Source: Sphingopyxis sp. LC363 (GTDB lineage: Bacteria; Pseudomonadota; Alphaproteobacteria; Sphingomonadales; Sphingomonadaceae). From it: a DNA stretch of 64,000 bases. Location of the stretch: positions 22,928 to 86,927 of the forward strand of contig NZ_JNFC01000007.1 of assembly GCF_000756385.1 (NCBI RefSeq), in the 5' to 3' direction. The notes beneath the pieces are model-generated. The model was given only the letters and a program-made list of their open reading frames with translations, searched no databases and was not told the origin of the DNA. Both the position numbers and the translations under genes were made by a program. Of this stretch, positions 50,073 to 59,190 are shown piece by piece. The stretch's first letter is position 1; each line of letters begins with the position of its first letter.

Positions 50073-50915
50073 CTAACGTATCGCGCCGCCGCGGATCAAC
50101 CGCGGCACCAGCGTCAGCGCGGCGACGAGCGGCCAGCGGCGCTGCCAGGGCTTGATCTCGATCTTCGTTCCAGCGTGGCGGTTGATCTTCCACGCCAGAT
50201 AATCGATCCCGCCGGCATAGGTCAGGCTGGCCTTCGCAAGCCGCGCAACGCTGAGCAGCTTGCCCTCCAGCCGCCGGCGCGCCCACCCCCCGGCGCGCGC
50301 CTCCGCCGGGATCGCCGCGATCGCGGGCGCGCTGAACCGCTCATAACGTTCCGCGTCGGCATCGACGACCGACTGCGCGCGACCCGCCCGCTCGGCGCGC
50401 AGCTCGACCGAATAGGTGAGCGAAAAAGCGCGGCGCCACCAGTCGAGCGGCGCTTCGCCGTCGAGCCGGCCCGCCGCCGCGAGCAGGGTCGGCGCGGCGC
50501 GCGCTACCGCGGCGACCGCGCGGCTCGCCGCGGTGTCGTCCACCGCCCAGACGAGCCGCGACGGCTGGGCGAAACGCGCCCACACCGACACGTTGCGCGT
50601 TTCGGCGCCGTTCAGCCGGTCGAAATCGCCTTCGCTCAGGACCGCATATTTGGCGATCAGGCCGCCGTGCTGAAATGGAAAGACATTGGGCGGGATCAGC
50701 CGGTTCGCGGCCGCCATCCAGCCTTTGGAATAGGCGTCGCCATAGTCGGAGACGATCAGGTAGAAATCGAGCATCAGCCCGTCGAGTTCGCTCTCGCGGA
50801 GGCAACTGCCGTAAAAGAGCACCGCGCGCGCGCTGCCCGGATAGTCGGCCGCGATCGCTGTCGCCATCGCGGTGACGCGCGGATCGACGGGGCGTCCGAG
50901 TTCTTCGCGGACCAA
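50073..50915 (-). CDS. Nucleotidyltransferase-fold protein
   Basis: About 280 residues. ARAVLFYGSCLRESELDGLMLDFYLIV has the GS...D-x-D arrangement of minimal nucleotidyltransferases. The remainder is helical with a basic C-terminus (KINRHAGTKIEIKPWQRRW). The frame opens up to 51059, but residues there are a translated repeat, so I place the start at the TTG 50915, preceded by GGAAGG; this start is uncertain. It follows the lipid-kinase gene on the same strand. A role in sphingolipid head-group synthesis is inferred from context only. Confidence 0.6.
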   Translation of the reverse strand: MVREELGRPVDPRVTAMATAIAADYPGSARAVLFYGSCLRESELDGLMLDFYLIVSDYGDAYSKGWMAAANRLIPPNVFPFQHGGLIAKYAVLSEGDFDRLNGAETRNVSVWARFAQPSRLVWAVDDTAASRAVAAVARAAPTLLAAAGRLDGEAPLDWWRRAFSLTYSVELRAERAGRAQSVVDADAERYERFSAPAIAAIPAEARAGGWARRRLEGKLLSVARLAKASLTYAGGIDYLAWKINRHAGTKIEIKPWQRRWPLVAALTLVPRLIRGGAIR

Positions 50916-50930
50916 ATGCGCCAACCTTCC

Positions 50931-51037
50931 CGCATCCCCGAGCGAAGACGAGGGGCTATGCCGAGCGCAGTCGAGGCTGCGGCGCCCAGCTTCTCGCTTC
51001 GCTCGAACGAGCCCCTCGTCTTCGCTCGGGGATGCGG
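50931..51037. repeat. Palindromic intergenic repeat, family B, copy 2
   Basis: About 107 bp with arms CGCATCCCCGAGCGAAGACG and its near reverse complement. It shares the TTCTCGCTTCGCTCGAACGA core with copy 1, in reversed order. It lies between the lipid kinase gene and the nucleotidyltransferase-like gene. Confidence 0.9.
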
Positions 51038-51075
51038 ATGGGAGGTTTGGCTCAGCCATCGCCGAACGACTGCGC

Positions 51076-52050
51076 TCAGGCGGCGAGGCGCAGGAAGGGA
51101 ACCGGCTGCGTCGAGGTCAGGATGATCGGCATGCCGTTCTTCGCCTGAAAGATTTCGCCGTCGAGGATGACGTTCGACCGTTCGCCCTCGATACGAATCT
51201 CGTCGCCCTGCTGGAAATGCACGCCTTCGAGCTGCTTTTGCCCCAGCGTCCCACGCCAGGTCGCGCCGAGCATGCGAAACAGCGCGCCGACGCTGCTGTC
51301 GGTCGCGAGCAGCTTCATATTGCCGTTCGTGCCATAGGCTTCGCTGGTGCGGATGCTGAGCAGCAGTTTCTCGAGCGTCGTCACGATGAGCAGCGAGAAT
51401 TTGCCCTTGAACTCGCCCTGGCGGATCAGCGACACCGTCATCGGCTCGGGCTTGGGCGGCAGGCGCCCGCCGCCGACCCCGAAGATGATCGCGAACAGCG
51501 CGAGCATCGCCGCGAGGAAATGCGAAATCCCGTTGGGCAGACCGAGCGGATAGATGCGGTTGCGGCAATAGAGCATCACGTCGGCGAGGTAGGCGCCGCC
51601 GAGAAACATGCCGAGCACCGGGCGCGATTCGTCGCCGCTGTCGAGCGAGATGAGCTGGCGTTCGATCACATGATCCTCGAGCCGGCCGCTCCCGACCAGA
51701 TCGACGACGCGCTGCAATGCCTTGATCGGATCGCCCTCGGCGCCGAGGTCGAGCGCGATCAAATTGGTCTTGCCGTTCGGGAGCACCGCGACCGGCGGCG
51801 GCGAGCCGCCGAAATGGCCGCCCGAATACAATTCGGTCAGCGCCGCCTGCACCGTGCCGTCGCCGCCGTTGATGACGACAATGCGCGGGCTGACCATCGC
51901 CATCGTGCGGATCGCTTCGCCGATCTGGTCGACGTCCTCGACCTCGTAATGAAAGATATCGGGGTGCGCCGCGCAATATTCGCGAACCCGCGGCAACAGG
52001 GCACGGTTGCCCGTCGAACGTGGATTCGAAAGGAGCGCGACGCTGGCCAT
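51076..52050 (-). CDS. DAGK-type lipid kinase
   Basis: 324 residues. NPRSTGNRALLPRVRE at the N-terminus, INGGDGTVQAALTEL (GGDGT ATP motif) and LPNGKTNLIALDLG are the diacylglycerol/sphingosine kinase catalytic-domain motifs. The C-terminal beta-sandwich ends in LTSTQPVPFLRLAA. Located by serine palmitoyltransferase, it could phosphorylate ceramide, as the distantly related Caulobacter ceramide kinase does, or diacylglycerol. This is cytoplasmic or membrane-associated chemistry. Confidence 0.85.
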   Translation of the reverse strand: MASVALLSNPRSTGNRALLPRVREYCAAHPDIFHYEVEDVDQIGEAIRTMAMVSPRIVVINGGDGTVQAALTELYSGGHFGGSPPPVAVLPNGKTNLIALDLGAEGDPIKALQRVVDLVGSGRLEDHVIERQLISLDSGDESRPVLGMFLGGAYLADVMLYCRNRIYPLGLPNGISHFLAAMLALFAIIFGVGGGRLPPKPEPMTVSLIRQGEFKGKFSLLIVTTLEKLLLSIRTSEAYGTNGNMKLLATDSSVGALFRMLGATWRGTLGQKQLEGVHFQQGDEIRIEGERSNVILDGEIFQAKNGMPIILTSTQPVPFLRLAA

Positions 52051-52054
52051 GTCT

Positions 52055-52528
52055 TTACATATATTTCATCGAGATGGAGATCGTTTTGGGCGCATCGCCG
52101 ACCGAAAAGGCGGTCTTCTTGTAGCTCGGCTTGCCGAGGTTGAAGATGTTGATGCTGGGATTGTTCGACATCCCGCCGCCATCGCGCGAGATATCGGTCT
52201 TGCCATTGCCGTTGACGTCATGACGCACCGCGATGCCATACACGCCCGCTTCGGGCAGCGGAACGCAGACGGTCATCGATCCGGCACGCGCCGGCACCTC
52301 GATGCGCGCGAGCCAACGGCCCTTCTCGAGCCAGTCGGCGGCCGTGCCGCGATAGCTTTGTACGCGAATCTTGCCGGTCGACGCCTTGACACCGCTGATC
52401 CGGACCAGCGTCGACGGGCCGCTTTTGCACTGCGACAGATCGTTCGAGATGACCCGGCCTTCCGCCTGCGCCGTCGCGGCGACAGCCAGCACGGAAACGC
52501 CAAGCAGCGCGGATAGAAATTTCGACAT
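52055..52528 (-). CDS. DUF2141 secreted protein
   Basis: 157 residues from the ATG at 52528. Signal peptide MSKFLSALLGVSVLAVAATA. PEAGVYGIAVRHDVNGNGKTD is the DUF2141 core and resembles a calcium-loop-like turn. The function is unknown. It precedes the lipid-kinase gene on the same strand with a 4-bp gap. Confidence 0.85.
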   Translation of the reverse strand: MSKFLSALLGVSVLAVAATAQAEGRVISNDLSQCKSGPSTLVRISGVKASTGKIRVQSYRGTAADWLEKGRWLARIEVPARAGSMTVCVPLPEAGVYGIAVRHDVNGNGKTDISRDGGGMSNNPSINIFNLGKPSYKKTAFSVGDAPKTISISMKYM

Positions 52529-52660
52529 GACCTCAAAACCTCCAGAGGCTATAGCCACATCCGCACACGCTAAGCGCGCGCCGACGTGGGTCCCTGTCGC
52601 CCTTGAATCGGCATATCGGAAACAACTGCGGCCAAATCATGGTGATGGGGCGACGAAAGA

Positions 52661-53872
52661 TTGAATAAGCTTCCTGCCATCGACCGCTACATCGCGCGGC
52701 TCATCTTTTTCCCGATGCTCGGCACGCTCGTCCTGTCGGCGATGCTGCTCGTGCTCGAAAAAATGCTGCGCCTCTTCGACTTCGTCGCGACCGAGGGCGG
52801 CCCGGTCAGCGTCGTGTGGCGGATGCTCGCCAACCTCATTCCCGAATATCTCTCGCTCGGCATCCCGATCGGCCTGATGCTCGGGATTCTCCTTGCTTTC
52901 CGCAGGCTTGCGACGTCGAGCGAGCTCGACGTGCTCAAGGGCGTCGGCATGAGTTTCGGGCGCCTGATGCGTATTCCATTCGCCTATGCGATCGCGCTCG
53001 CGGCGCTCAATCTGGCGATCGTCGGCTTCATCCAGCCCGTCGCGCGTTATGCCTATGAAGGGTTGCAGTTCGAATTGCGTTCGGGCGCGCTCGGGGCGTC
53101 GATCAAGGTCGGCGAATTCACCAAATTGGGCGACCGCATGACGCTGCGCATCGAGGAAAGCTATAACGACGGGCGGTCCCTGCGCGGCATCTTCGTACGC
53201 GGCGACCAGCGCGACGGGCAGCGCGTGTCGGCGACCGCGGCGCGCGGGCAGTTCCTCGCGACCGACGACCCCAACACGATCATCCTGCGCTTGTCGCAGG
53301 GCGTGCTGATCCATGAATCGCCCAAATTCTCGGTGCCGCGCGTGCTGACCTTCGACAATCACGATCTGCCGATCCCGCTCCCCAAGATCGAGGCGTTCCG
53401 CCTGCGCGGCGGCGCCGACCGCGAGATGACGATCCCCGAACTGTTCGTCGCGGGCAAGGACAGCAGCCAGCCCGAACAGACGCGGCTTGAATCGCGAGCG
53501 AATTTCCACTTCCGCATCGTCGAGGTGATGTCGATGTTCCTGATCCCGCTGATCGCCGTCGCGCTCGCGGTGCCCCCGAAACGATCGACCTCGTCGCTCG
53601 GCGTCTTCCTGTCGATCGTGCTGCTCGTCACCCAGCACAAGATCAACCAATATGCCGAGGATCTGGGCGCGCGCGGGACGATCGACCCGCTGATCGCGCT
53701 CTGGGTCCCCTATCTGCTCTTTGCCGCCCTCGCCATCTGGATGTATTACACGATCGCGCATGTTCCCGGCGGCCAGCCGATCGGCGCGCTCGAACGCGTC
53801 GCCGCCAAGGCGGCGCAGAAGATCCGCGGATTGCTCAGCATGTTCCAGCGCGACAAGGCCCGGCTTACCTGA
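52661..53872 (+). CDS. lptF: LptF-type permease
   Basis: 403 residues from the TTG at 52661. Six membrane helices in the YjgP/YjgQ arrangement with a periplasmic jelly-roll domain in the middle (FTKLGDRMTLRIEESYNDGR). YIARLIFFPMLGTLVLSAML is the first helix. LptF and LptG form the inner-membrane part of the LPS exporter. Sphingomonads carry glycosphingolipids in place of LPS, so the pair here may move sphingolipids. It is co-translated with the next gene (TGATG). Confidence 0.85.
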   Translation: MNKLPAIDRYIARLIFFPMLGTLVLSAMLLVLEKMLRLFDFVATEGGPVSVVWRMLANLIPEYLSLGIPIGLMLGILLAFRRLATSSELDVLKGVGMSFGRLMRIPFAYAIALAALNLAIVGFIQPVARYAYEGLQFELRSGALGASIKVGEFTKLGDRMTLRIEESYNDGRSLRGIFVRGDQRDGQRVSATAARGQFLATDDPNTIILRLSQGVLIHESPKFSVPRVLTFDNHDLPIPLPKIEAFRLRGGADREMTIPELFVAGKDSSQPEQTRLESRANFHFRIVEVMSMFLIPLIAVALAVPPKRSTSSLGVFLSIVLLVTQHKINQYAEDLGARGTIDPLIALWVPYLLFAALAIWMYYTIAHVPGGQPIGALERVAAKAAQKIRGLLSMFQRDKARLT

Positions 53873-54972
53873 TGCACCAGCTTCATTTTTTCCCGTCGCG
53901 CACGATGGCGATCTATGTCGGCCGCCTGTTCCTCGTCCGCTCCTTTTCGATCCTCTTCGCGCTCGTGCTGATCCTCCAGACGCTCGACCTGCTCGGCGAA
54001 AGCGGCAAGATCCTGGGCGTCGCCGGCAACAGCGATGCCGACGTGTGGCGCTATGTCGGGATGCGGCTGCCGCAGATCATCGAGACCTTCCTGCCCTTTT
54101 CAGTGCTGCTCGGTACGATATTGACGATGGTGACGCTCAACCAGAACAGCGAGGTCATCGCGATGAAGGCGTCGGGCATGTCGGCGCATCAGGTGCTCGC
54201 GCCGCTGTTCCTCGCCGCGCTGCTCGTCGCGGGGATCAGTTTCGCCTTCAACGAACGCATCGTCACGCGCTCGACCGCCGCGCTCAGCGCCTGGCAGAAG
54301 GTCGAATATAAAAAAGTGCCGAAGGACAGCGGCATAAGAACCAATATCTGGGTTCGCGACGGCGACGACCTGATCAACGCGACAACGGTCGATACCAGCG
54401 GCCCGGCAATCACCCTCGGCTATGTCACCATCTATGAGCGCACCGGCGGCGTGCTGTCGTCGATGCTGTCGGCCGACAGCGCGCGCGCGGTCGCGGGTGG
54501 CGGCTGGGAACTGACGAACGCGCGGCGCTTCATCCGCCGCTCGGGCACCGTCGAACCGCTGGGCACGATCGTTGCCGCGAAAAATGTGCGCCCCGACCAG
54601 TTCACGCTGGCGCAGGTCGACGGCGACGAATTGCCCTTCCTCAAGCTCAAATCGGCGATCGATGACCTCGAGGCCGCGGGGCGCCCCGTCGACGCGCTGA
54701 AGGGCGTGCTCTGGCACAAGATTTCGGGGCCGCTGTCGGCGATCTTGATGCCGCTATTGGGCGCGGTCGCGGCGTTCGGCCTCGCGCGCTCGGGCAAGCT
54801 GTTCGTGCGCGCGATCATCGGCATGGGGCTCGGCTTCGCCTATTTCGTCGCCGACAATTTCGCGCTCGCGATGGGCGATCTCGGCGCTTACTCGCCCTTC
54901 CTCGCGGCGTGGGGGCCATTCATCCTGTTCGCGCTGATCGGCGAGATGATTTTGATCCGGACCGAGGAATAG
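53872..54972 (+). CDS. lptG: LptG-type permease
   Basis: 366 residues. Six helices as in LptF; IYVGRLFLVRSFSILFALVL is the first, VLLGTILTMVTLNQNSEVIAMKASGM is the conserved coupling-helix region for the LptB ATPase, and a periplasmic jelly-roll follows. The start overlaps the lptF stop. lptB, lptC and lptA are not in the window. Partner of the preceding gene in envelope lipid export. Confidence 0.88.
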   Translation: MHQLHFFPSRTMAIYVGRLFLVRSFSILFALVLILQTLDLLGESGKILGVAGNSDADVWRYVGMRLPQIIETFLPFSVLLGTILTMVTLNQNSEVIAMKASGMSAHQVLAPLFLAALLVAGISFAFNERIVTRSTAALSAWQKVEYKKVPKDSGIRTNIWVRDGDDLINATTVDTSGPAITLGYVTIYERTGGVLSSMLSADSARAVAGGGWELTNARRFIRRSGTVEPLGTIVAAKNVRPDQFTLAQVDGDELPFLKLKSAIDDLEAAGRPVDALKGVLWHKISGPLSAILMPLLGAVAAFGLARSGKLFVRAIIGMGLGFAYFVADNFALAMGDLGAYSPFLAAWGPFILFALIGEMILIRTEE

Positions 54973-54985
54973 CGGGCTCGAACCC

Positions 54986-55258
54986 ATGAAGTCGTTCGCG
55001 AACTATCGAGCCAAGATTTTGGGCGAGATGTACGAAGGGGAACCGTTCGGCCCCGACAAGCTCACGATGCTCTGGCCATTCCTTGTCGGCTGCACGATAT
55101 TTGCGGCCCTCGACATCAGCGTGGGCTTGGCGAATCCGTATCGCATCATGATCCTCGCCCTACTGCTCGCGCCCGGAACGATATGGCTTGGCTATCTGAT
55201 CTTCCACATGCTCAGGGCGTTACGACTGTGGGCGGCGCGCCGAGATTCCCGCGATTGA
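54986..55258 (+). CDS. Small two-helix membrane protein
   Basis: 90 residues with two hydrophobic helices (MLWPFLVGCTIFAALDISVG and IMILALLLAPGTIWLGYLIF) and a basic tail. Unrecognised. It lies 13 bp after lptG on the same strand and is probably in that operon. Confidence 0.6.
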   Translation: MKSFANYRAKILGEMYEGEPFGPDKLTMLWPFLVGCTIFAALDISVGLANPYRIMILALLLAPGTIWLGYLIFHMLRALRLWAARRDSRD

Positions 55259-55309
55259 TCCGATTTGCGGGAGAAATCCTCCGGCAGCCAAAAAATCATT
55301 CCAGCAACT

Positions 55310-56407
55310 TCAGACCGCCGCGCCCCGTGCCGAACCCGCAACCAGATTCATCACCAGCTTCGGCAGGCTGTCGTAATTCGCGCCATGATATTGCGAGTCC
55401 GACGGCAACGCGTCCTTCAGGCGGCGGTGCGCCTCGGCGAGCGAATGATAGGGAACGCCCGGCAACAGGTGGTGCAGCGCGTGGTAGCGCAGTCCGACCG
55501 GCGCCCACAATTCGGGGAGCAGACCCGGCGGCGGCACGTTGACGCTGTCAAGGAACTGGCCGGTCACCGTCAGCACTTCGCCGTCATTTTCCCAGAGATG
55601 TGCGACGAGCGTGCGGATCTGGTTGAGCACCAAAGTCGCCGACGCAATCGCGCCGAAGATGATCAGCGCGCGCAGCGGTACCCAGCCGAAGACGCCCGCG
55701 GCGATCAGCAGGCTCGACCACGCCCAGGCGCCGCCTTCCTGCCACGCCCACTGGCGGCGGAATTCGCCCTCGGGCGGCTTGCGGCGGAACAGCGGGTTGA
55801 TGATCATCCCCGAATAGCGTTCGACGACGATCCGGCGCAGCGGCGGGATCAGGAACGAGAGCGGGGTGAGCACGCCATAGCGGAAGACGAGCGCGAGCGG
55901 CGCAAAGGCCGCAGCGACGACAAACAGCGGCACCGTCCAAGGCTTCATCAGTGCGAGCGGCAGATATTCGGGATCCTCTACCGTGCCATATTTGGTGCGG
56001 TTGTGGTGCAGGCTGTGTATCCCCTCATACATGAAGGAGGGGATGAGCAGCGGCACGCCGACGAGGATATTCCACGCGAGGCGGAAACCGGGCAGCGCAT
56101 TCTTGCGGATATGCGTCAGCTCGTGAATGAAGCTCCCCGCGCGATAGAGTGCAACGACCGCGATCACCGCCGCGACGAGCATCCACGCGATCGAAGGCGC
56201 AAGGATCGCGGCCGCGATGCCCGCATAACCGATGAAGGTCGAAGCGAGAAAATCGGTCCAATAAATGCGCGCCGAAGGCTGCACGAGATCGCGCGTCAGC
56301 TCCGACGCCGCGCGGATCATCGCCATATCGTCGGCGATCGCGGACTTCGGGGTCGTCGCCGCGGCAGGCGCCGACAAGCGGTCGACAAGGGTGTTCATCG
56401 CTAACAT
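55310..56407 (-). CDS. Membrane fatty acid desaturase/hydroxylase
   Basis: 365 residues from the ATG at 56407 (GAAGAG upstream; ATG 56398 is alternative). Three histidine boxes are seen: HELTH, HSLHHN and HALHH, on a frame of about four to six helices. This di-iron family desaturates or hydroxylates acyl chains. In this lipid region it may act on fatty acids or on the sphingoid base or ceramide, which cannot be decided from sequence. It is divergent from the acyltransferase at 56526. Confidence 0.88.
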   Translation of the reverse strand: MLAMNTLVDRLSAPAAATTPKSAIADDMAMIRAASELTRDLVQPSARIYWTDFLASTFIGYAGIAAAILAPSIAWMLVAAVIAVVALYRAGSFIHELTHIRKNALPGFRLAWNILVGVPLLIPSFMYEGIHSLHHNRTKYGTVEDPEYLPLALMKPWTVPLFVVAAAFAPLALVFRYGVLTPLSFLIPPLRRIVVERYSGMIINPLFRRKPPEGEFRRQWAWQEGGAWAWSSLLIAAGVFGWVPLRALIIFGAIASATLVLNQIRTLVAHLWENDGEVLTVTGQFLDSVNVPPPGLLPELWAPVGLRYHALHHLLPGVPYHSLAEAHRRLKDALPSDSQYHGANYDSLPKLVMNLVAGSARGAAV

Positions 56408-56525
56408 AGGCGGCTCTTCATCATATTTTCGTGGCAGCAAAATGGCCGAAAGCGGGTCGCCAGCGCCCCATCTATGCCCTAATGCCTCGCCACAAATATA
56501 GGCTCGGCTTTTCAGGAAACCACCC

Positions 56526-57692
56526 ATGAGCGGACATTCGCACGGCCCGATCACCATTCATCCGGTCAAGGACAAGAATGATTTGCGCGAGTTCGTCGAG
56601 CTCGCCTTTCGCCTCAACCGCGGCGATCCGGCGTGGGTGCCGCCGCTGAAGGGCGAGGTTTACGGTCTGCTCACGCCGGGCAAGAATCCGTGGTTCGAAC
56701 ATGGCAAGGCCCAATTTTTCCTCGCGCGGCGGGACGGCCGCACGATCGGCCGCATCTCGGCGCATATCGACGAACTCGCGCTCGCCCAGCCTGCCGAACA
56801 GGGCATGGGGCCCGGCACCGGCAACTGGGGGCTGCTCGAAGCCGAGGATGAGGAAAGTGCGCATGCGCTGATCGCCGCGGGCGAGGATTGGCTGCGCGGG
56901 CAAGGCATGACGCGCGCGCTCGGGCCGCTGTCGATTTCGATCTGGGACGAGCCCGGGCTGCTGATCGAGGGGTTCGACAACCCGCCGACGGTGATGATGG
57001 GGCATAATAGCCCGCTCTATCGCGGGTGGATCGAGGGCACCGGCTATCGGCCGGTGAAGCAGCTTCTGAATTATGATGTCGCGATAGGCGACGGCTTCCC
57101 GCCGATCGTCAACCGCATCGTCGCGGCGGGCGAGAAGAATGCGCGGATCCGCATCCGCAAGGTCGACAAGCGCCGTTTCGATGCCGAAGCGAAGCTGATC
57201 ATGGGGCTGCTCAACGACGCATGGTCGGACAATTGGGGTTTCGTGCCACTGACCGACAGCGAGATCGCCTATGTCGGCAAGAAGCTCAAGGATATCGTGT
57301 TCGAGGACCTGATCCGCGTCGCCGAAGTCGACGGCGAACCGGTCGCTTTCATGATCGTGCTGCCGAACATCAACCAGCTCTTGATCGACATGGACGGCTC
57401 GTTGCTGCCCTTCAACTGGGCGCGGCTGCTCTGGTGGCTGCGCAAGCCCAAGAGCCGCATCCTGCGCGTGCCGTTGATGGGCGTCGCCAAGAAATTGCAG
57501 AACAGCCGCATGGCGAGCACGCTGGCCTTCATGATGATCGAATATATCCGCCGCGACGCGGTGGTCGACTATGGCACCGAGCGCGGCGACATCGGCTGGG
57601 TGCTCGACGACAATCAGGGGATGAACGCGGTCGCCGAGGCGATCGAGGCCAAGGTCAACCGGGTGTATCAGATCTACGACAAAATGCTCTGA
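56526..57692 (+). CDS. YghO/bacterial ceramide synthase-like N-acyltransferase
   Basis: 388 residues, no signal or membrane segment. N-terminal RGDPAWVPPLKGEVYGLL and KNPWFEHGKAQFFLARRDGR with IGRISAHIDELAL, a GNAT-like C-terminal half (EPVAFMIVLPNINQLLIDMDG). As I recall, the Caulobacter ceramide synthase belongs to this family, which N-acylates the sphingoid base. The position beside a desaturase, 9 kb from serine palmitoyltransferase, supports that role. The ketoreductase and acyl-ACP synthetase of the pathway are not in the window. A paralog lies at 3479-4573. Confidence 0.8.
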   Translation: MSGHSHGPITIHPVKDKNDLREFVELAFRLNRGDPAWVPPLKGEVYGLLTPGKNPWFEHGKAQFFLARRDGRTIGRISAHIDELALAQPAEQGMGPGTGNWGLLEAEDEESAHALIAAGEDWLRGQGMTRALGPLSISIWDEPGLLIEGFDNPPTVMMGHNSPLYRGWIEGTGYRPVKQLLNYDVAIGDGFPPIVNRIVAAGEKNARIRIRKVDKRRFDAEAKLIMGLLNDAWSDNWGFVPLTDSEIAYVGKKLKDIVFEDLIRVAEVDGEPVAFMIVLPNINQLLIDMDGSLLPFNWARLLWWLRKPKSRILRVPLMGVAKKLQNSRMASTLAFMMIEYIRRDAVVDYGTERGDIGWVLDDNQGMNAVAEAIEAKVNRVYQIYDKML

Positions 57693-57756
57693 TCGCTGGG
57701 ATAGCTTTGCGACAAATGGCGGCCATCGTGCGTTTGAAGCCACGGAAAGGTTTGTC

Positions 57757-59187
57757 ATGGCAGTCCAGTATCTTGCCACCAATCGCTTCGGGCTCGGCCG
57801 CCGCTTCGACGATCCGGCCATCGAAGACCCGAAAGACTGGCTGATCCGCCAGATCGGCGACTATGATCCCGCCCCCGCGGCGATCGCGGAGCTGGCGGGG
57901 CGCGAGGCGATCGCGACCGCCTATGCCGAATATCAGGGCGAGCGGCAGGCGATGCGCCGCGAAGCGAAGAATGCAGAAATGCGCGACGACGACGGCAGTG
58001 CGGTTGAGGCGATGCGCCGCATGTCGCGCGCGGGATTCCGCCGCCATTATGGCGAAGCCGCGAGCGCGCGCCTCGCCGCCGCAGTCGCCACGCAAACCCC
58101 CTTCGCCGAACGTCTCGTCCATTTCTGGTCCAATCATTTCGCGATCTCGGCGGACAAACAGACCGTCGTCGGCTTCGCCGGCAATTACGAGAATGAAGCG
58201 ATCCGCCCGCATGTCATGGGCAAATTTTCCGACCTCTTGACCGCCGCGGTCCACCACCCCGCGATGCTGCTCTTTCTCGATCAGGCACAAAGCTTCGGCC
58301 CCGACAGTGCCTTTGCAACGCGGGTACGCAATCGCGGCAGGCGGCAGGCGCCGGGGCTCAACGAGAATCTGGCGCGCGAGATCATGGAGCTGCACACGCT
58401 CGGCGTGCGCGCCGGCTATACGCAGGCCGATGTGACGAACTTCGCCAAGGCGCTCACCGGCCTGACGGTCGCCGGGCTCGGCCGCGGCGCGGGACAGCGG
58501 CTGATGCCCGCCGACGCGCAAGCGGGCGCGACGGTCTTCGTCGACCGGCTCCATCAGCCGGGGGCGCTCACGATCCTCGGCAAACGCTATGACCAGCCCG
58601 GCGCGAAACAGGCCGAAGCGGTGCTGCGCGACCTCGCCGTTCATCCCGCGACGGCGCGCCATGTTTCGACCAAGCTCGCAAGGCACTTTACCGGCGACGA
58701 ACCGCCCGCGGCGCTCGTCGAGCGGCTGGCCGACGATTTCGAAAAAACCGGCGGCGACCTGCCCTCGCTTTATCGCACCCTCGTCGCTTCGCCCGAGCCC
58801 TGGGCGGCCGAATCGACGATGTTCAAATCGCCATGGGACTGGACAGTGTCGATGCTGCGCGCCCTGAAAACACCGGGGCTCGGCGAGCGCCAGAATATCG
58901 CCGCGATGTTCACCCAGCTCGGCCAGCCGGTGTGGCGCCCCGGATCGCCCAAAGGCTATGACGACACGGTCGCCACCTGGGCCGGATCGGCCGCCTTGAT
59001 GCAGCGCGTCGAACTGGCGAGCCGCATCGCGGGCCGGATCGGCGACCGCGCCGACGCGCGCCAGCTCGCTCCCCTCGTCCTCGCCGACGCCCTCGCCCCG
59101 GATACCGCCCAAGCCATCGCCCGCGCCGACAGCCCCGGACAGGGGCTCGCGATGCTGTTCGCCAGCCCGGCCTTTTTGCGGAGATAG
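57757..59187 (+). CDS. DUF1800 protein
   Basis: 476 residues. LATNRFGLGRRFDDP at the N-terminus, FWSNHFAIS, and LARHFTGDEPP with WVxP-like spacing fit the DUF1800 family. No clear signal peptide. The family is nearly always next to a DUF1501 protein, as here (3 bp between genes). The function is unknown; export or surface association has been suggested from genome context. Confidence 0.9.
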   Translation: MAVQYLATNRFGLGRRFDDPAIEDPKDWLIRQIGDYDPAPAAIAELAGREAIATAYAEYQGERQAMRREAKNAEMRDDDGSAVEAMRRMSRAGFRRHYGEAASARLAAAVATQTPFAERLVHFWSNHFAISADKQTVVGFAGNYENEAIRPHVMGKFSDLLTAAVHHPAMLLFLDQAQSFGPDSAFATRVRNRGRRQAPGLNENLAREIMELHTLGVRAGYTQADVTNFAKALTGLTVAGLGRGAGQRLMPADAQAGATVFVDRLHQPGALTILGKRYDQPGAKQAEAVLRDLAVHPATARHVSTKLARHFTGDEPPAALVERLADDFEKTGGDLPSLYRTLVASPEPWAAESTMFKSPWDWTVSMLRALKTPGLGERQNIAAMFTQLGQPVWRPGSPKGYDDTVATWAGSAALMQRVELASRIAGRIGDRADARQLAPLVLADALAPDTAQAIARADSPGQGLAMLFASPAFLRR

Positions 59188-59190
59188 ACG

